A stretch of 64,000 nt of DNA from Gymnorhina tibicen. Lineage: Eukaryota; Chordata; Aves; Passeriformes; Artamidae. Position numbers and translations under genes: made by a program. This document shows, one piece after another, positions 1 through 13,900 of the stretch; the first letter of the stretch is position 1, and each line of letters begins with the position of its first letter. The stretch covers positions 2,879,377 to 2,943,376 of the forward strand of contig VXAZ01001058.1 of assembly GCA_013399875.1 (NCBI GenBank). The letters are read 5' to 3'. The notes under the pieces were generated by a model, which was not told the DNA's origin, searched no databases, and saw only the letters and a list, made by a program, of their open reading frames with translations.

Positions 1-1756
1 TGATGGCACAGGGCAGGAGGCAAAAGCATCTCCAGGTGTCTCTGGAGATGGCTGTGCCCACCTCACACAGCCTGGCCTTTCTTGAGCTTCTCCCTGCCAG
101 AGATTCCTTCCCTGCCTCACTAAATCCCGCAGCAGTCAGCTCCTGGAGGCAGGGGGTGGTGGCACAGCTCTACCTGTGCCTGTGCCTTCCTTCCACGCTG
201 TGCCAGGGGCACCCTGCTCTTCTCCCTGGCCTGGGGAGGGTCAGTGTGCAGCTGCTGGGAAAAACTATCTCCAGCTATTCGGCAGCGTGGGAGGGCTGGC
301 GTGAGGATGTCCTGGGATCTGTGGATCTGAGACCCACTCCTCACACTCCAGCTGCACTATGAGCCCTTTGGAAGCTTCTTAAATAAATGTCATTAAATAA
401 CCCATTTTTCCTGTGGCCCAGCCACTGACAATTCCCTTCTTTCACCTAAAAAATGTAAAAAAGAAGAATACCATACAGTCAAAATGTAGTTTTGCCAGCT
501 TTTATTTTAGTCCTGTTAACAAATATATTTAATGCAAAGGCAAACCAGGAACTCTAGAATTACCATACTCTCTGGATATAGAAACCAGCAGAAGATCTCA
601 TAGTTAGGTATCAAAGAAAGCAAAATTACTTTTTTTATATCCTGAAAAGACATTCTACTTCAGGCAGGAAAAACTATAAAAAACCCCACCAACCTATCTA
701 GGAATCCAGTAAGCCAAAGGAGAACAGCAGGAGTTCTGGTCCCATGAATTATCTCTGTGCTGCTGATCTGTGATGGGGGCCAAGAGCTGCTCATCTGGGA
801 TGGTGACGTGTGAGGGACGCTCAGCCCTCACCTCCATCCCTGTGCCTGTGGCTCAGCCATGGGGCACCTCGGAGGGCAGTGACAGCTGCCTGTGGCTCAC
901 AGCTCAGGGCTGCACTCCAGGCCAGATGCAAGAACCACTGGGCCATATCTACATCCATGGATAACCTCCAGCCCTGGGATGACCCTCTTGGGGCATGTAA
1001 TCCCTTTGGAATTGCACTGTGCAGACAAAACAGCTCAAACTCCTCCCTGGGGAAAGCTTCGGCCGAGCTCCCTTTAGGTTTTCACACAGGCAACTCAGAA
1101 AATATAAAGGAGGTAAATGTGCAAGAAAAATACTTCTGTTAAAAAACAACAACAGCAAAAGATAATGGAAAAAGCTCAGAATCCAAGTGATTGCTCTCCA
1201 GGCCAACTCCTGACGCTGTAGCAGCCAGGTGTCTCCTGGAAGCACAATCAGCTGAGCTCAACCGTGCAAGGAAAGAATGAGCAGGAGCGGTCGGGCCAGG
1301 GCGACAGCGGCCCCGCTCCTGCTGCCACACCGGGTGGGTAAGGACAATAGGGACAGACGGGGCCAAGCCCGGAGGGCCACAATTATCCAATATCAAGTCC
1401 CAGGCCTTGCAAAAATGTAACCTTAGCGATAGAGAACGGGAGGCAGAGCGGTTCCGTGAGTTTTCTGTGACCCTGCAGAAGGATTCGTTTCCCTTTGATC
1501 TCCCTGCAGATGCGTGCCATTCCCGGCCTCATAAAACACGGATTTACGAGCAGGTTCACCCCAGTGCAGCCCTCCCAGCAGCTTCCAACCATGGCACGTT
1601 GTCACTGAAACAGTGGAGCAAAAGCTTCCAGAGGGGTTCTTTGCTCTCTCTGTTTATGCACCAAAACCAAACCATGTACAAAAATTGTAGAATTGATGAA
1701 AGCAACAGTATTTAACAAGAGTCTTCCTACTTCATGTGGGTATCAGGAGGAAGAAT
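1..1756. other. IFT81 3' UTR (right part) and intergenic DNA
   Basis: About 507-1756 is probably the IFT81 3' untranslated region. Left of 500 no gene is recognised. A plus-strand AATAAA at 382-387 could end a convergent transcript, but no coding exon supports one. The open frame across 3-362 has no recognisable product. Confidence 0.5.
501..506 (-). terminator. Candidate poly(A) signal of IFT81
   Basis: AATAAA on the minus strand about 1.25 kb below the IFT81 stop codon. An ATTAAA variant lies at 528-533. It is the first canonical hexamer I noticed in this direction; the real cleavage site is not known. Confidence 0.45.
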
Positions 1757-1939
1757 TCATAACACAAGCCTATCTTTACCTCCTTCCTGAATGACCTGAC
1801 CAATGGCTGCTTGATTTTGTTGTTTCAGAAAACATTCTCTCTTACATTCCATTAATTGCTCGAAGTCCTGCCACATTTTCATTTGCTTCATATTTGGCCC
1901 GTGACTTTCCCGTACAACTTTCTGTTTCTCTCGTAGTTT
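1757..1939 (-). CDS. IFT81: IFT81 coding exon 18, last (residues 617-676 and stop)
   Basis: Encodes [20 protein letters not shown] through the conserved end [15 protein letters not shown] and TGA at 1759-1757. The acceptor is AACAG. A donor-like GGAG|GTAAAG lies inside it at about 1780-1774, but reading straight through gives the same tail as the human protein, so I treat it as unspliced. Confidence 0.96.
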   Translation of the reverse strand, partial: KLREKQKVVRESHGPNMKQMKMWQDFEQLMECKRECFLKQQNQAAIGQVIQEGGKDRLVL

Positions 1940-4900
1940 CTGTTAAAAATACAAAAATATCAGATTTCTGCAACAGCTCTACACCACAGAAGTTGCTCAC
2001 ATAGGCAGCTTGGAATGACAGAGATTTTTATATGCTACAGAAATATTGTTTTCTTCACATTGATAATGCTCCCTGCAAGTGCTAGGGAGTGTTATGCATT
2101 AACACCTGGGATTTAGATCTTTGTATGGATTGACAACTATTTCCATGGTTTTTAACTGTCTAAATATTAATCTTATCTATTTGAGAACTTATGCTAAAAA
2201 TCTGACATCGTTTCCATGCAGAGCTCTCGCAGTATCAAGGTGCAACCCGCAATGGATTCATATCATGATATTGTAACATGAAATCAATGTTTTACAATTA
2301 AACCCCCTCCTGATTATCAATAGTGGCAGCCCAGACCTGTAAAAATCGCTCAGACCGACTGAGAAAAGGAAATTAATAAAAGCTGTTTGGTGTGACTTGC
2401 TAAGCCCAAACTCGTCCCTGCTGATCTGAGCTTCAGACAAGATTAAAACTGGACAACTGCTTTTGTCTGACGCCGTTGATCCCCTGGCCTTTAGCAGCAG
2501 TGATAAGGTTGACAGGCTCAGAATTTATTGTCTTCAACAGGTTGCTTTATATACAACAGAAAATCTGAGCTGGCACAGTTCGTTATGCCCCTCTTTCAGG
2601 GTCTTACCCAAATGGTTTTCAGGGAACGTGCTGTCACACTGAGCTGTTTGCCTATCCCTTACAGCAGCTTGTGCTATTCCCTGCAGGAAATCAAGCCCTG
2701 AGGAGGGAGCAGGATCCTTTTCCAGGGTATTAGTTACCAATGCCAGCAGTGATGGAATTTTCTTTGTAGGCTGCACTATGCTTTTTATAAAAGACTGACC
2801 ACAGACTTTGGGAATAAGCCCCACAAAAATATGAACTGTACAATGTCTGTACAAGGTAAAAGCTTCATCCTTACCTTCCCAAGGTTTTCTTGTTCAAGGA
2901 TTATTCGTGTATACTGTTCTCTAAAGGAAACATAAAATGATTTTATCAGGATTTGGTTCTATGTAACGGGACAGAATAATGATGCCAACATGGAAAATGA
3001 TGGAAGTATTGGCAGGTTCATAAACGAGACAGAAGAGGAAACGCAAAAAATCCTTTTTGTCATTGGACAATTCATGCCTTGATATGAAGGATCAGCTCTC
3101 CTTGTCTCAGCTGTGCAGCTGGGAAAAGTGATACTGGCTAAGGTCTCTTACATTTTTGGAGCAAGCATGATCACTGCTCCTTCTAGCTTGAAGGCAACAG
3201 CGAGACCAGGCAGATGAGATACTCCTGATCCCTTTTATAATGCATTTATCCTGGTGACATCCCGAGGCGAGCCACGGCCTGGCTCGTACGAGTGTCAAGA
3301 GTTTACAGACCCACAGCCCTTAATTGCTGTGAATGCAGCATTGGAACGAGTGGGAAAGTACAGGAATGAGGGGGAATGGCATTTCAGCCCAGGTCTGACA
3401 AGTCCAGTGAGTGCAGTGGGAATGCTGCACGTTCCTCTCCCAGAAAACAGCCCTCACATTTCGGGGCCTAAATATAGGCTGAGAAGTGTTAATGCTGACA
3501 TTCAGCATGGAAAGCCCTGGCTGTCCACCCCTGTCTGTACCAAGTGGTCACATCACTCTGCCATACCCAAAGCTGACACATGACCCCTGACAATAGAACA
3601 TGCAAACCACAACAGCACCGTCCACAGACAGCACTAGGATGTATCTTTAGTTTTTTTGTAATCTGACAATAGAAAAAAAACCTGTGTACTGAGCCACTTG
3701 GAAAAAAAATCAGTTCTATTTTGTGTGTAATTATTACATTTTCTGTGTGTGAGACTCAGCTAGTGGAATTCAAAATAACCCAGCTCATTTAAAGAGCTTT
3801 CCAAAGTGTTCAGGGTAGATGACCTTTGCATAAAGAAATCCTAATTTCGAGAAAGAAATGTCGACCTTCAGGATGCCAGATCCTGAAGGTTTCCTGGAGT
3901 GTGAGAGCAGCTGTGTGGACCCAAGGCATCACATTCCCTTATTCCTTCCCTTTCTCCCAAGTACTCCAGGACTTAGCCTGGAGCACTCGGGCCTCGGGCC
4001 AGCTGGTCCTGCCTCCACAGGAATGGAGCTGGGTCACTTTAGGATCTCTCGCTCTTGGACAATTCCAGCCAGAACAGATCAGAGCTGTGCTGAGGCTGCT
4101 CCAGGTGCTGTCCTGTCCCACTGATCCCAGCAATCCTCACCCAGCTGGAAAGCTGCTTCTGTGTCCTGGCACACAGCACATGTTCTCACACATTTGGCCT
4201 CCAGAACACCCTCTTTTTTTTTTTTTTAAAGTAGAGTTTTCAAAGTAATCATCAGAAGATTTTATGTCTTTTCTAGTAAGTTTTTCTTTACTATTTATAA
4301 TGATGACTGGAAAGAATGTAACTTAATAACTTTGTTAAAATCCCCACAACTTGCTGTTTTTAGAAAAGAAAATTAACTTTTCACATTCCTAACAAGTGAC
4401 TCCACGGAACAGAGAGTTTATATTCAATAAAGAGGGTCTGAATTAAGACATTTTTTGTTCAATACGTTGTTAGGAAAGTGCAATTCTATTTATGGTTCAT
4501 TTTTACTCCGTTTACATTCCAGTGCTTGCTGAAAAATACGTTCAAGTTCTAAAGGGATGTCTAGAGAAAAACGTAATCGTCTCATTTTATATTTTGCTAA
4601 GATGTCTCTATTGAACTTTGCTGTAACTCATTGAAATGAGACGGCTCTGTGGCCTCTTAGAAAGGTCAGGACTGTGGCTGGTCCCAGTGGGAGGATAATT
4701 TCCACAGCTGGGAAGTGAAACAGGGACAGCACAGAGGGGTAACAGCCTGTTCACATTCCCTCACCATACCTGGCATTACAGAGCTGGGCTCGTGCTCCAT
4801 TCCAGCACTGGGCTCTGACGGCGGCTCCGTGTGAATCCCCACATCCTGGATGTTCAATTCCCAAGTATTTGAGTTGGAGTGAACCAACCTGAGCTCCCAC

Positions 4901-7900
4901 TCCCCGCTGTCTGACCCCGCTGCCTCAGCTGCTCCTCATCCTCACGAATATTCACATCATCACTAAGGTTTTATCTGTTCAGCCTTCTGCTTAATTTTGC
5001 TGCTTCATCATTCCTTCATTAGGTAAATATTTATTTCCTACAGCCTTCCATTATTTCGTGAGATGGAGCAAGAGGCCTCTCAGCCTCCATCACCTTCTCT
5101 CTCCTCATCCTTCTCTGCTCCCTCCCCAAAGTTCGTAGTTCTGATTCTTCTCTTACTCTTACTTTCCTACACTCTTTACTACCCAGTGTTTGAGCACTCC
5201 CATGCCTCACACCCTTGCAGAAGGTCTCTGTGATGGATGTTGCTCTGGTCCTTCACTTCCTGGTGATCTCTGCCTCCTGTTCTAGAACATGGAGATGCAG
5301 CTCCACTGGTACCAGTGCAAGGGGCTTCAGGAAGGGTCTGATGGGATTCTCCTGAGAGAATCCCTGGAGTTTTCTCGCTGTTTGACAATTTCCCTGTCAA
5401 TAGCCATAAAACTGAACAAACACAAATTTTAAAACTGTTTTGATAAATGTTTTTGTGACTGAGAAATACTGTGGTGGGAAAGCAAAGACCAACTTGTAAA
5501 ACTACTGACACCAATTGGATTATTTTGTTGACAACAAGGATCTAAGATTTACTCTTCTGGAAAACAGAATTTCTATTTCATGCAATATTCTGAAATTTTG
5601 AAAAACTAATTATGAAGAATAAGCCCCGGCTATTTTGACACTTTTACCAACTGGAAAGTAGAAATGTTTTGGATTTTCCTGATGCTTAATTTTGAAACAG
5701 TTTGTTGACTGTTGCCTGAATTTTGTTTCGGCTTTTACGTTGTATTAGAAGATTGAACATACACAAAATTTTCAACAGGATACTTTTACAAAAATATTTA
5801 GTTAAGTTACACTTAGTTAAGTGTAAGAAATCTCTATGACATGGTAACATTTAGTCTTCTTAGCACAGATAATGAATCCGAAATATCTCATTCTCAGAAA
5901 ACATTTCCATCTTTGGCAGGAAAAATTGCTATTTAAAATAGAAAACTACACCAAAAATAATCAGCAGCTCAATTTATAGTAATTCCTGTTTCTCTCCCTG
6001 GCAGTCAAAGGTGAGGGGTCCTGAAAAGAGTCACGGGATGAAGGAAGTGGCTTTTTACTGGAGTCAGTGAACCTGAAGGTAAGGATGGAGGTTCATGGAA
6101 CGGTGCAGAACCATCCTCAGAGTGTGGGGCTGCCAGTTAAAGCCCTCTCCCGGGCTGAGAATCTCCAGTGGGAAGGGCAAATCTCCTGGCATGTCTGGGA
6201 GAACTTGCAGGTTTACAGCAGTATAGGCTGGAATCCGAGATGCTTATTTTTAGATTATTATAGTGTTTCTAAATTTATCAGGTGAACTCCTCCAGTCCAA
6301 ATGCCAGTGAGAAAATTCCTGACTTCAGCCTCACTTTGTGAATCTCCTTCCAGCCACCCCAAGGGGAGCGCCCTGCCCCGCTCACCGAACCGCCTTGCGC
6401 CGCTCCTGCGGGTCTGGGGACACATAGGCCTTCATCTCCTCCTTGGCACGCTGCAGCTGGATCTCCAGGGCCTGGAAAGAAAGCCACAATTTAGATATCT
6501 GTATGTGTGTATGTATTGTAATTGCCATTTCATTTCACAGTGAACAATTTGTGCTCTTACCCTCTTCATGCAGTTAACGTAATGGTAGTTGCTCTCTTCC
6601 TGGGCACACTCCTCAAGAAGCCCTTTCACTTCCTGTGGGGAAAAAAAATAAGATTCCAAAGGACATGGTGACTGAAAGTTCCCAGGAGATGCCCTGTGTT
6701 GCCATATAAACCAGGAGAGTTTATAATAATAATCCTGAATTGATAATTTCTCAAATGTTTACATAATTTGGGCTTCTCACAAGTCACTTTTAAAGTGAAA
6801 GACAACTGAGTGGTTTTAGATTTGCAGTTTCAGTCACAGTCAGAGATGCAAAATGGCTGTTAGCAGGTTTTTATTAATGCCTGACTTCTAACAGATACTT
6901 CACCAGTGCTGCCAAGCCTCCTGTTCCTCAGCACAGCTGAAGTGCCAGGCACAGCTGTGAACAAGCATTTCCTGGAACACATCTGCAAAGTGCATGCTAG
7001 AAGCTACAGACATGCCAATGGTATGTCAATCAGCAATCAATAATTACATGGAGGAGTATGGAGACAGTGGGTTGCTCCCATCTCTAAATAAACCTCATGA
7101 ATGTGGAGTTCCCATACACATTCCAGGCTGCACAGCATTTTCCATCCCAGAGCTCTGTCACTGTGTGATTTTCAGACCATCAGCTGGAAAACTGAATTCT
7201 ACACTTCAACCCATGTCCAGCTCAGTGAGTGGATGTGACTGTCACCACATGATAGAAAATGACTAAGAGTTGTCTGCCAAGAAAAAAAAGCCTTGATTGC
7301 TGTAAAATAGTTCCTTTGGAAGGTCCATTTCATACCAGGTCCACCTGGTGTGAAGGACCCTACAAAGGAACTTTTAGAGCAGGAAAGTAACTGTCTATGT
7401 ATCCACACACACTTTAAAGGTACTCCCTGTTTATCTTGCAGTATATTCCTTTGTGGGCAAGGCCTTGAGAAACCAAGCCCAGTCAAAATTCACAGGAGTG
7501 ATGTAGTGGGACAAAGCAGGAATACAAGACAGTCCCATTTAATGAAGTCTCCTCGCCACCAGTTTCAGTCATTAATTATCCATTGAATTTGTTGCCAGTG
7601 CAGTGAATCTGCTAACTGCATACAAAGATTTGCTTTGATCAATTAATCTTTATTTTATGTTCAAATTCTTCCCTAACAGATACTGTCCAGGGCAGCAGGA
7701 TTTCTGGCAGATGCATGTCCTTGCTGATCAGAGCTGCATGAAGCACCCTGAGTCCATCTGCTGCTGTTCAGGACCTGTGTGACTGCAGCCACCCCATGCA
7801 GCAGCTTCAGGCACGACCTGTGGCTCACACTGACTCAGTGACTGGGTTTGTACTTCCCACATCCTGGGGGAAGGCAAGGAAACTCTGTACCACAGCATTT

Positions 7901-10900
7901 CTCCATGTGCAGGAGCCAGCCCCACCTCACCTGCTCCAGGGCCGAGCGATTGGTCTCCAACCCGGCCGCACAACTGTCGTACTGGATTTTCTTTTCATCA
8001 CATTCTTGAGTTAATTCCTTGGTGAAAAGGATAAAAGGGCACATAAATGGAATCTTCCTTTGACTGGCACGTGACACTCAGGCCCCTCACACACCAGCCC
8101 CAGCTCCTGGCACGCTCAGGAGTGTGACCCTCACTGGCACACGGTTGTGGTTACACAGGGAAGCCACCAACCCCCTCACATTCTGGGGATCAGGGAGAAG
8201 GAAATTTCCTCTGTACAGCACATCCATGGCTTTACCCTGCCAGGGTAACAAGGCTGTGTTTGCAAGAAGAAAGAATAAATAATTATACAAACAAGACATT
8301 AAGAAAGGATCAATATAAGTGCTCCCTATGAAAACCCAAATTTCCAGTTGTGCACAATCAACCCCTTTGCTGGATTTCATCTGCTGACACTTTGAATGGA
8401 GCCATTAAAAGTAGGTTTTCTGGGAATTTCATTGATAGATAAATGCATCAGTTTATTTAATTCCATGTAATGAGCCAACTTATGGCAGCTGTAGACCCAA
8501 AAGACTTTTTTTTCCAGCTCTCTATAAAATTTTGAGAACAAATGGACAAATTTGTCGGTGCCACAGACTAATGCAGGAATCAGAGCAATGTATCCAGCAT
8601 TTGGGTGGGAAGTTATCTGCAATCCACTCAGAAAGGACAGCGTTGGTTGGGATCATCAGTGCTGAAATACAGAAATAGCTTTGCAACTAATCTGAAACTA
8701 ACTTTGCTTTGGGTTTGAACTACGACTTTTCACATTTTCCCCTGATGTAGTAAGTTTTTAAATTGCTATAAAGGACTGCATTTTGTGCCTGCACTGTCAG
8801 CTTTTACAAATTCCAACCTTTAGCATGTTGCCTGCTGCAAACGCTGTTGACACACTCTGCTGTTTCCAGCTTTCCCTCAGAGCTGATCGTGTCCTTGTAG
8901 AGCACTTCAGAGATCTGTAAACTGCATTTATCTGGGGGTTTGACTCGATTTACACGGAAAGAGAGGAGTGTGTCCACAAACCTGGCAGCTCTGACGCAGC
9001 TGCCTCAGCTCTTTGATGACGGGAGCAAGGCTTGCCTTCTTCTCTGCCACCATGGCATTCAGTTTCTTCACCTGAGAAAGGGACAAAATAATGTTCATTA
9101 ACTCTATGACCCTAACTGTACATTTATGTAATTAGGAATGTGAAAAGAAAGGGAAGTCAACCAAAATACAGAGAGAAAAAAATGTGTGATGAAACCTTAA
9201 TTATAGGAGTGAAGTTCAGGCCTAACTAAGAAAGGGAAAGAGCACATCTGGCAGTGGGGTCATTCCCACAAATGGGGCAAATTCTGCTCCCATTGTTCCA
9301 ACTGAGAACATCCCAGAGAAGTCCAGGACACTGCCCATGTGCCACCAAAGAGCTGAAGGAGCAGGGGAGATGGAGGGGATGCACAGAGGGGGCTCAGAGG
9401 AAGGAAGGAATCCTTAAGAAAACAAATAAACCTGCCTAGGTTAAATAAAGCTTGAAAATGCTAAAACTGAGTCACTTTGACATATTTAGACTGAAAATTC
9501 AAATTGCATCCACCTTTCTGCTTGAGAGTAATTCTATTTCAGTTACACCATTTTATTTTAAAAGTGCCTTAATGAGTTAAAAAGATGCTATTTTGCTTTT
9601 TGCTCTCTTATAATATTTTCTAATTAGAAATTCAAGTTCTTTCTTGCTTCTATGGCTATGTGGGCAGGTAAATTAAAACATGACAGTTCTAAGGGCAATT
9701 GAAAATCAGGCTATTGAGAAAAAGGCAAGCTATTTAGCTATTTAGGCATATTAAGTATCTTTTCAATAAATGCTTAACTTCAGTGATTCACAAACATTTT
9801 AGAAAAAGCCTCCCTTGCAGATTCAAACCATTTGTCTCTTTCAAATAATGTGTCAAATAAGAACAAATATGAAACCACTTCTGAAATCACAACAAAAGTA
9901 AAAAATCAAAGACAAGAAGATTTGAAAATCTAAAGTTCCTGAAGGGGAGAAAAGAAGGATTTATTTGTAGGATTTTAAAGAAAAGAGATGCACATTTTAG
10001 TAAACTTTGTCAAGATTATCCTTGCAGATGTGTTTGTTATAAATATATATATATTTAGGTATAAACACGGATTAAAGGAAAATTATAAACTCAAACAAAA
10101 ACATTAGACTGGGTTTTATATGCTGAGGAACCAGATACTCAGACTGAGGAAATATAATAGTTTGAGACAAAAATCACCATTTCAGACATGTTATCTAATG
10201 TCTGGCCTTTCATTTCATCCATTTCACTCTTCACTGCAGAGACTCGTTCCAGCTCCTCCTGGGTGTAGCTGTATCCAGAGATTCCTTTCTTCTCCTCAAT
10301 TGCTTGCTGCAGACACAAACAATAAATGCTGGATGTGAGTCCATTAACCAAGAAACAGCAAATTCCTTCTTGGAGCCAAATATTGTAAAGAAGTGAAAAG
10401 GGTAAGTACTGTCATCAATTTATTTTATTAATCAATTGATTATTATTAATCAATTTATTATAATTAATCCAGCTGCCAGAAAAGTAGATTTTATCTCATG
10501 CCTGAACAGCAGGACAATAAAAACCCTCTGTAAATACAATATTTGGTCATCCAATGCTCAATGAAGTGAACAGAATTTCCACAGAGTAAAGTGGGCTGGA
10601 GGTCAGGCTCTGAGGAAGTTCAATGTGTAAAATCTGTCTGCTTGATCAGAAGATGCAGCTAATTATTTTGTAAGTATTTTGGTAACAAGAGTACAGGGAC
10701 TGGAAGAAAATACCACACAGTGTTCCTGCATTTGGGATGCTTACAGTTACCCAGAGCAGAAATCCTTCTGCTGCTGTTCTGGCTTAGGAAAGATTCATCC
10801 AGTTTTAAATTTAAATGCATTTTCTTCTAAATATTCTGGGGTTAGAATGTTTCCTTCCTGCCTGCTCTTTCTTTAAATACTATTCCTATATATTTTACAG

Positions 10901-13900
10901 CAGTGACTTGGATCCTATTTGCTGTTGGTCATTCTCTAAGCCCTCGCTACATCTGTGGATACCAAAAAGTAATTTAAGCATCCAGCCTTGCCCTAAGCGG
11001 CGTTTCTGCAGATTTATCATCGCCTTTAAAAAGCAGGGTCAGGCCCCTCAGACTAAAAAGAAGCTGCAGTCCAGTCCTGATGGACACAAAGTACAGCAGC
11101 CTCAGAGTCAACAGACAAAAATACCTTTTATACCCTACTGGCTCCTTCAGCAAGGGCAGCAGGAGCTGCGGGTGATACACATTAGGATAATCCAAGCAGC
11201 ATCCCCGGGATCCTAAGGCTGTTCCCGGGGCAGGGAGGGCTGCGGGAGCAGCACGAGCTCGTGTTACCAACTGCTGCTGAATGGCCTCGTGGCGCTGCCT
11301 CAGGAGCTCCTCAGTCCTCTGCAGGATCCCGTACTCCGCTGTAATTTCTGCTATTTCCAGTCGCTTCTTTTTGTAAAACGTGTTCTTGCTCCGGAGCTTG
11401 CTCACGTACTGCTTGAACTGGGGGAGAGAGAGCAGGAACTCACTTCACTTACAGCAAAGCAGGGCCTCACCACAGCATAAAATGTAATTATCCTCTTTGT
11501 CCTGCACATTGAAGATGCCGTGTTTAGAACAGAGGGCCGGAATTCAGGATTCCCAGGGTCTATTTATTTTCAGCTCTGCATTTGTTCACTGAGCGAGATC
11601 AAGACAAGCAGCTCCACTGCTTTCTGTCCCAGCTCACTCATTTGCAGGCCTGAGATCACTCCCTTCAGCTCACCACCATTTGACAGCTGGAAAAGTAAAT
11701 ACTCCTTGCAAAACGTTATGGGAGTCGTGGATAATAAAAACTTAATGCAACAGTAATTTGCACTTGTAACAGAGCCCCAGCTCTGCGCTGCACAGCCCCA
11801 GCTCTGCAGACCAAAACGTGGTAACAGACAGCAGCAAAATTGGAAGGGAAGAGGACATGGGAAAACATTTTATTTTTTAAAAAAATATTCTCAGTAGTTA
11901 AAACTTGTTGTACTCTTTCCTTGACTCCTGCAGACCTAGATGATATCGCTGGCTAAGTTTTCACACCCAGGAAAATAAAAGCAGAGTCCTTGCATAGAAA
12001 GAAAGGAATGCAATATTTATTTCACTCAAAATCTAAAGCAATGGAGAATTTATATTTTTATTAAAGACTGAGTAAAATAATAAAAAGCCTTACAGTCCAA
12101 CAGCCTTAGCTAGTTTACACCTGAACCCGTGTGTGTTCAATTTGTAACACAAGCACCAGGGGTTGAAACAAACAGGTAAGATTTTTCTGTGCTTTAACGT
12201 TTTCCATCCGTCATGCAGTCCCAGCTCTTATTCCTGGATTTTACATGAGAGCTATGAGGTAAATGCCAGTCACAGCTCAAAAATGCATTCTGATCCAGAG
12301 ATGGAATGCAAATAAAATTCATGAGAGTAAATGATGTAAGAACAGGCTTCAGAATGCTCCTGGATGAGGAGGGGTTCAGTGTGTGCAGGGAGCACAGACC
12401 AGGCAGCCCCAGGAGGAAACCGAGTCCCACGCCCACTGATACAGGTTTGAAATTCAAACATAAAAGAGCTTAAATTTTGAAATTTACATTAATTTTTCTT
12501 TTTGCGAAATTACCTCTTTCCCTTCTACAGAATAAATCCAAACCCCCAGTGTGACCACAGGCTAAGAACCCCCAGAGTAACTGTATGTTCTATAAAAAGT
12601 GTCCTGGGCAAAATGCCCACAATGAAATCAACCCTGTTCATCTGCCATCCTGTGCAATATCTAGGCCAAAGCTGCCTCTCTCTTGCTACGCTCCAGAACT
12701 ATTTTTAAAGCCAAAAGCTATAAACGTTTTTGGTGAAAGAACAAACCCACAAATTACTCAATGTGCTCTATGCAGATTGGCCTCTGTGTGGCTTTGGGAT
12801 AACATCCTACATCCTGCTACTAGCCAGGACAAGGATACACAAGGTCACCTGAGCCCTGTCACACTCTCTGGTACGTTACTGGCACATTGAATACAGTAGT
12901 ACCAAATTCATTCCTTTTCACAGCAAATTCAATCACATCCTCTTAGTTAATACAAAAGCCTTCTTTTACTTTAATTGCTTAGACAATAACAAGCTTTCTG
13001 TGATTTCCAAGTGATTACAGAAGTGTAAATACAGTCTCTCTCAACTGAGGAAAATCTAAGGCAAGCACAGTCATCTGTCTTGATCCCTGGGACATTTCAT
13101 TTGACCAGTGGAATATAAGAAAGAATGAGGTAAAGGATTAAACTTAATATGTGACCACACAGAGCTATCAAATCTGAATGATCTTCTGTCAGTGTATCCC
13201 AGGATGAAAAGCAAACTATTATTCTCTTCACTTTTAAGGTCTTGAAAATAGCTCGAGTGGGAGGCAGAGTATTTGCATATTCAATATTCAAAGCATAATG
13301 TATTTTACAATGGAAGTGAAAGGATCTTGTGGATTAACCAACCAATTCCACCACTGTTCTATTATTAGTTGATTAACTTAGGACTATATAATACAAATTT
13401 CATCCAAAATGAACTACAAGTTGCTCACAGTGACAACTGAAATCTGTTCCTTTTAGGAGGTGGATGTCAGTCAGCACAATCTCTGGCTTTTTAAAGCAAA
13501 CTTAACCTTTCTCACAGCTTTTATTGCAGCAAACAAGGTAAAACAGTTGTAAACAACAGTAGGAAAATGATCATCTGTGTAGAAAATCAATCAATAATTT
13601 GGCAAAATGTTTAAAAGACCTGATCTACTCCAAAGACAGCACAGATTAGCCCCTCAAAATCTTACTGACTGAAGGCTCCTTTAGATCCAGGGCCAAGCTC
13701 TTAGATTTGACTCTACTTAAATCAGCAGCTTGTAGCAATCTTACAGCAAAATTAGGTTTCTTCAGCCTAAAAGCTGAGAATCATTCCATAGGTTTCCAAA
13801 AATTAAAAGAAAATATCAAAGACCAATGTTTTCTTCTGTGTGAGCATTTCTTCTGAGGCTTTATACACCTCATGTGTACATGAGAAATCAATGCCACAAA

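Noticed and set aside
3..362. 119-codon plus-strand open frame at the left edge
   Set aside because: Composition and content look like random GC-rich intergenic DNA; no domain, and it cannot be extended past the edge.
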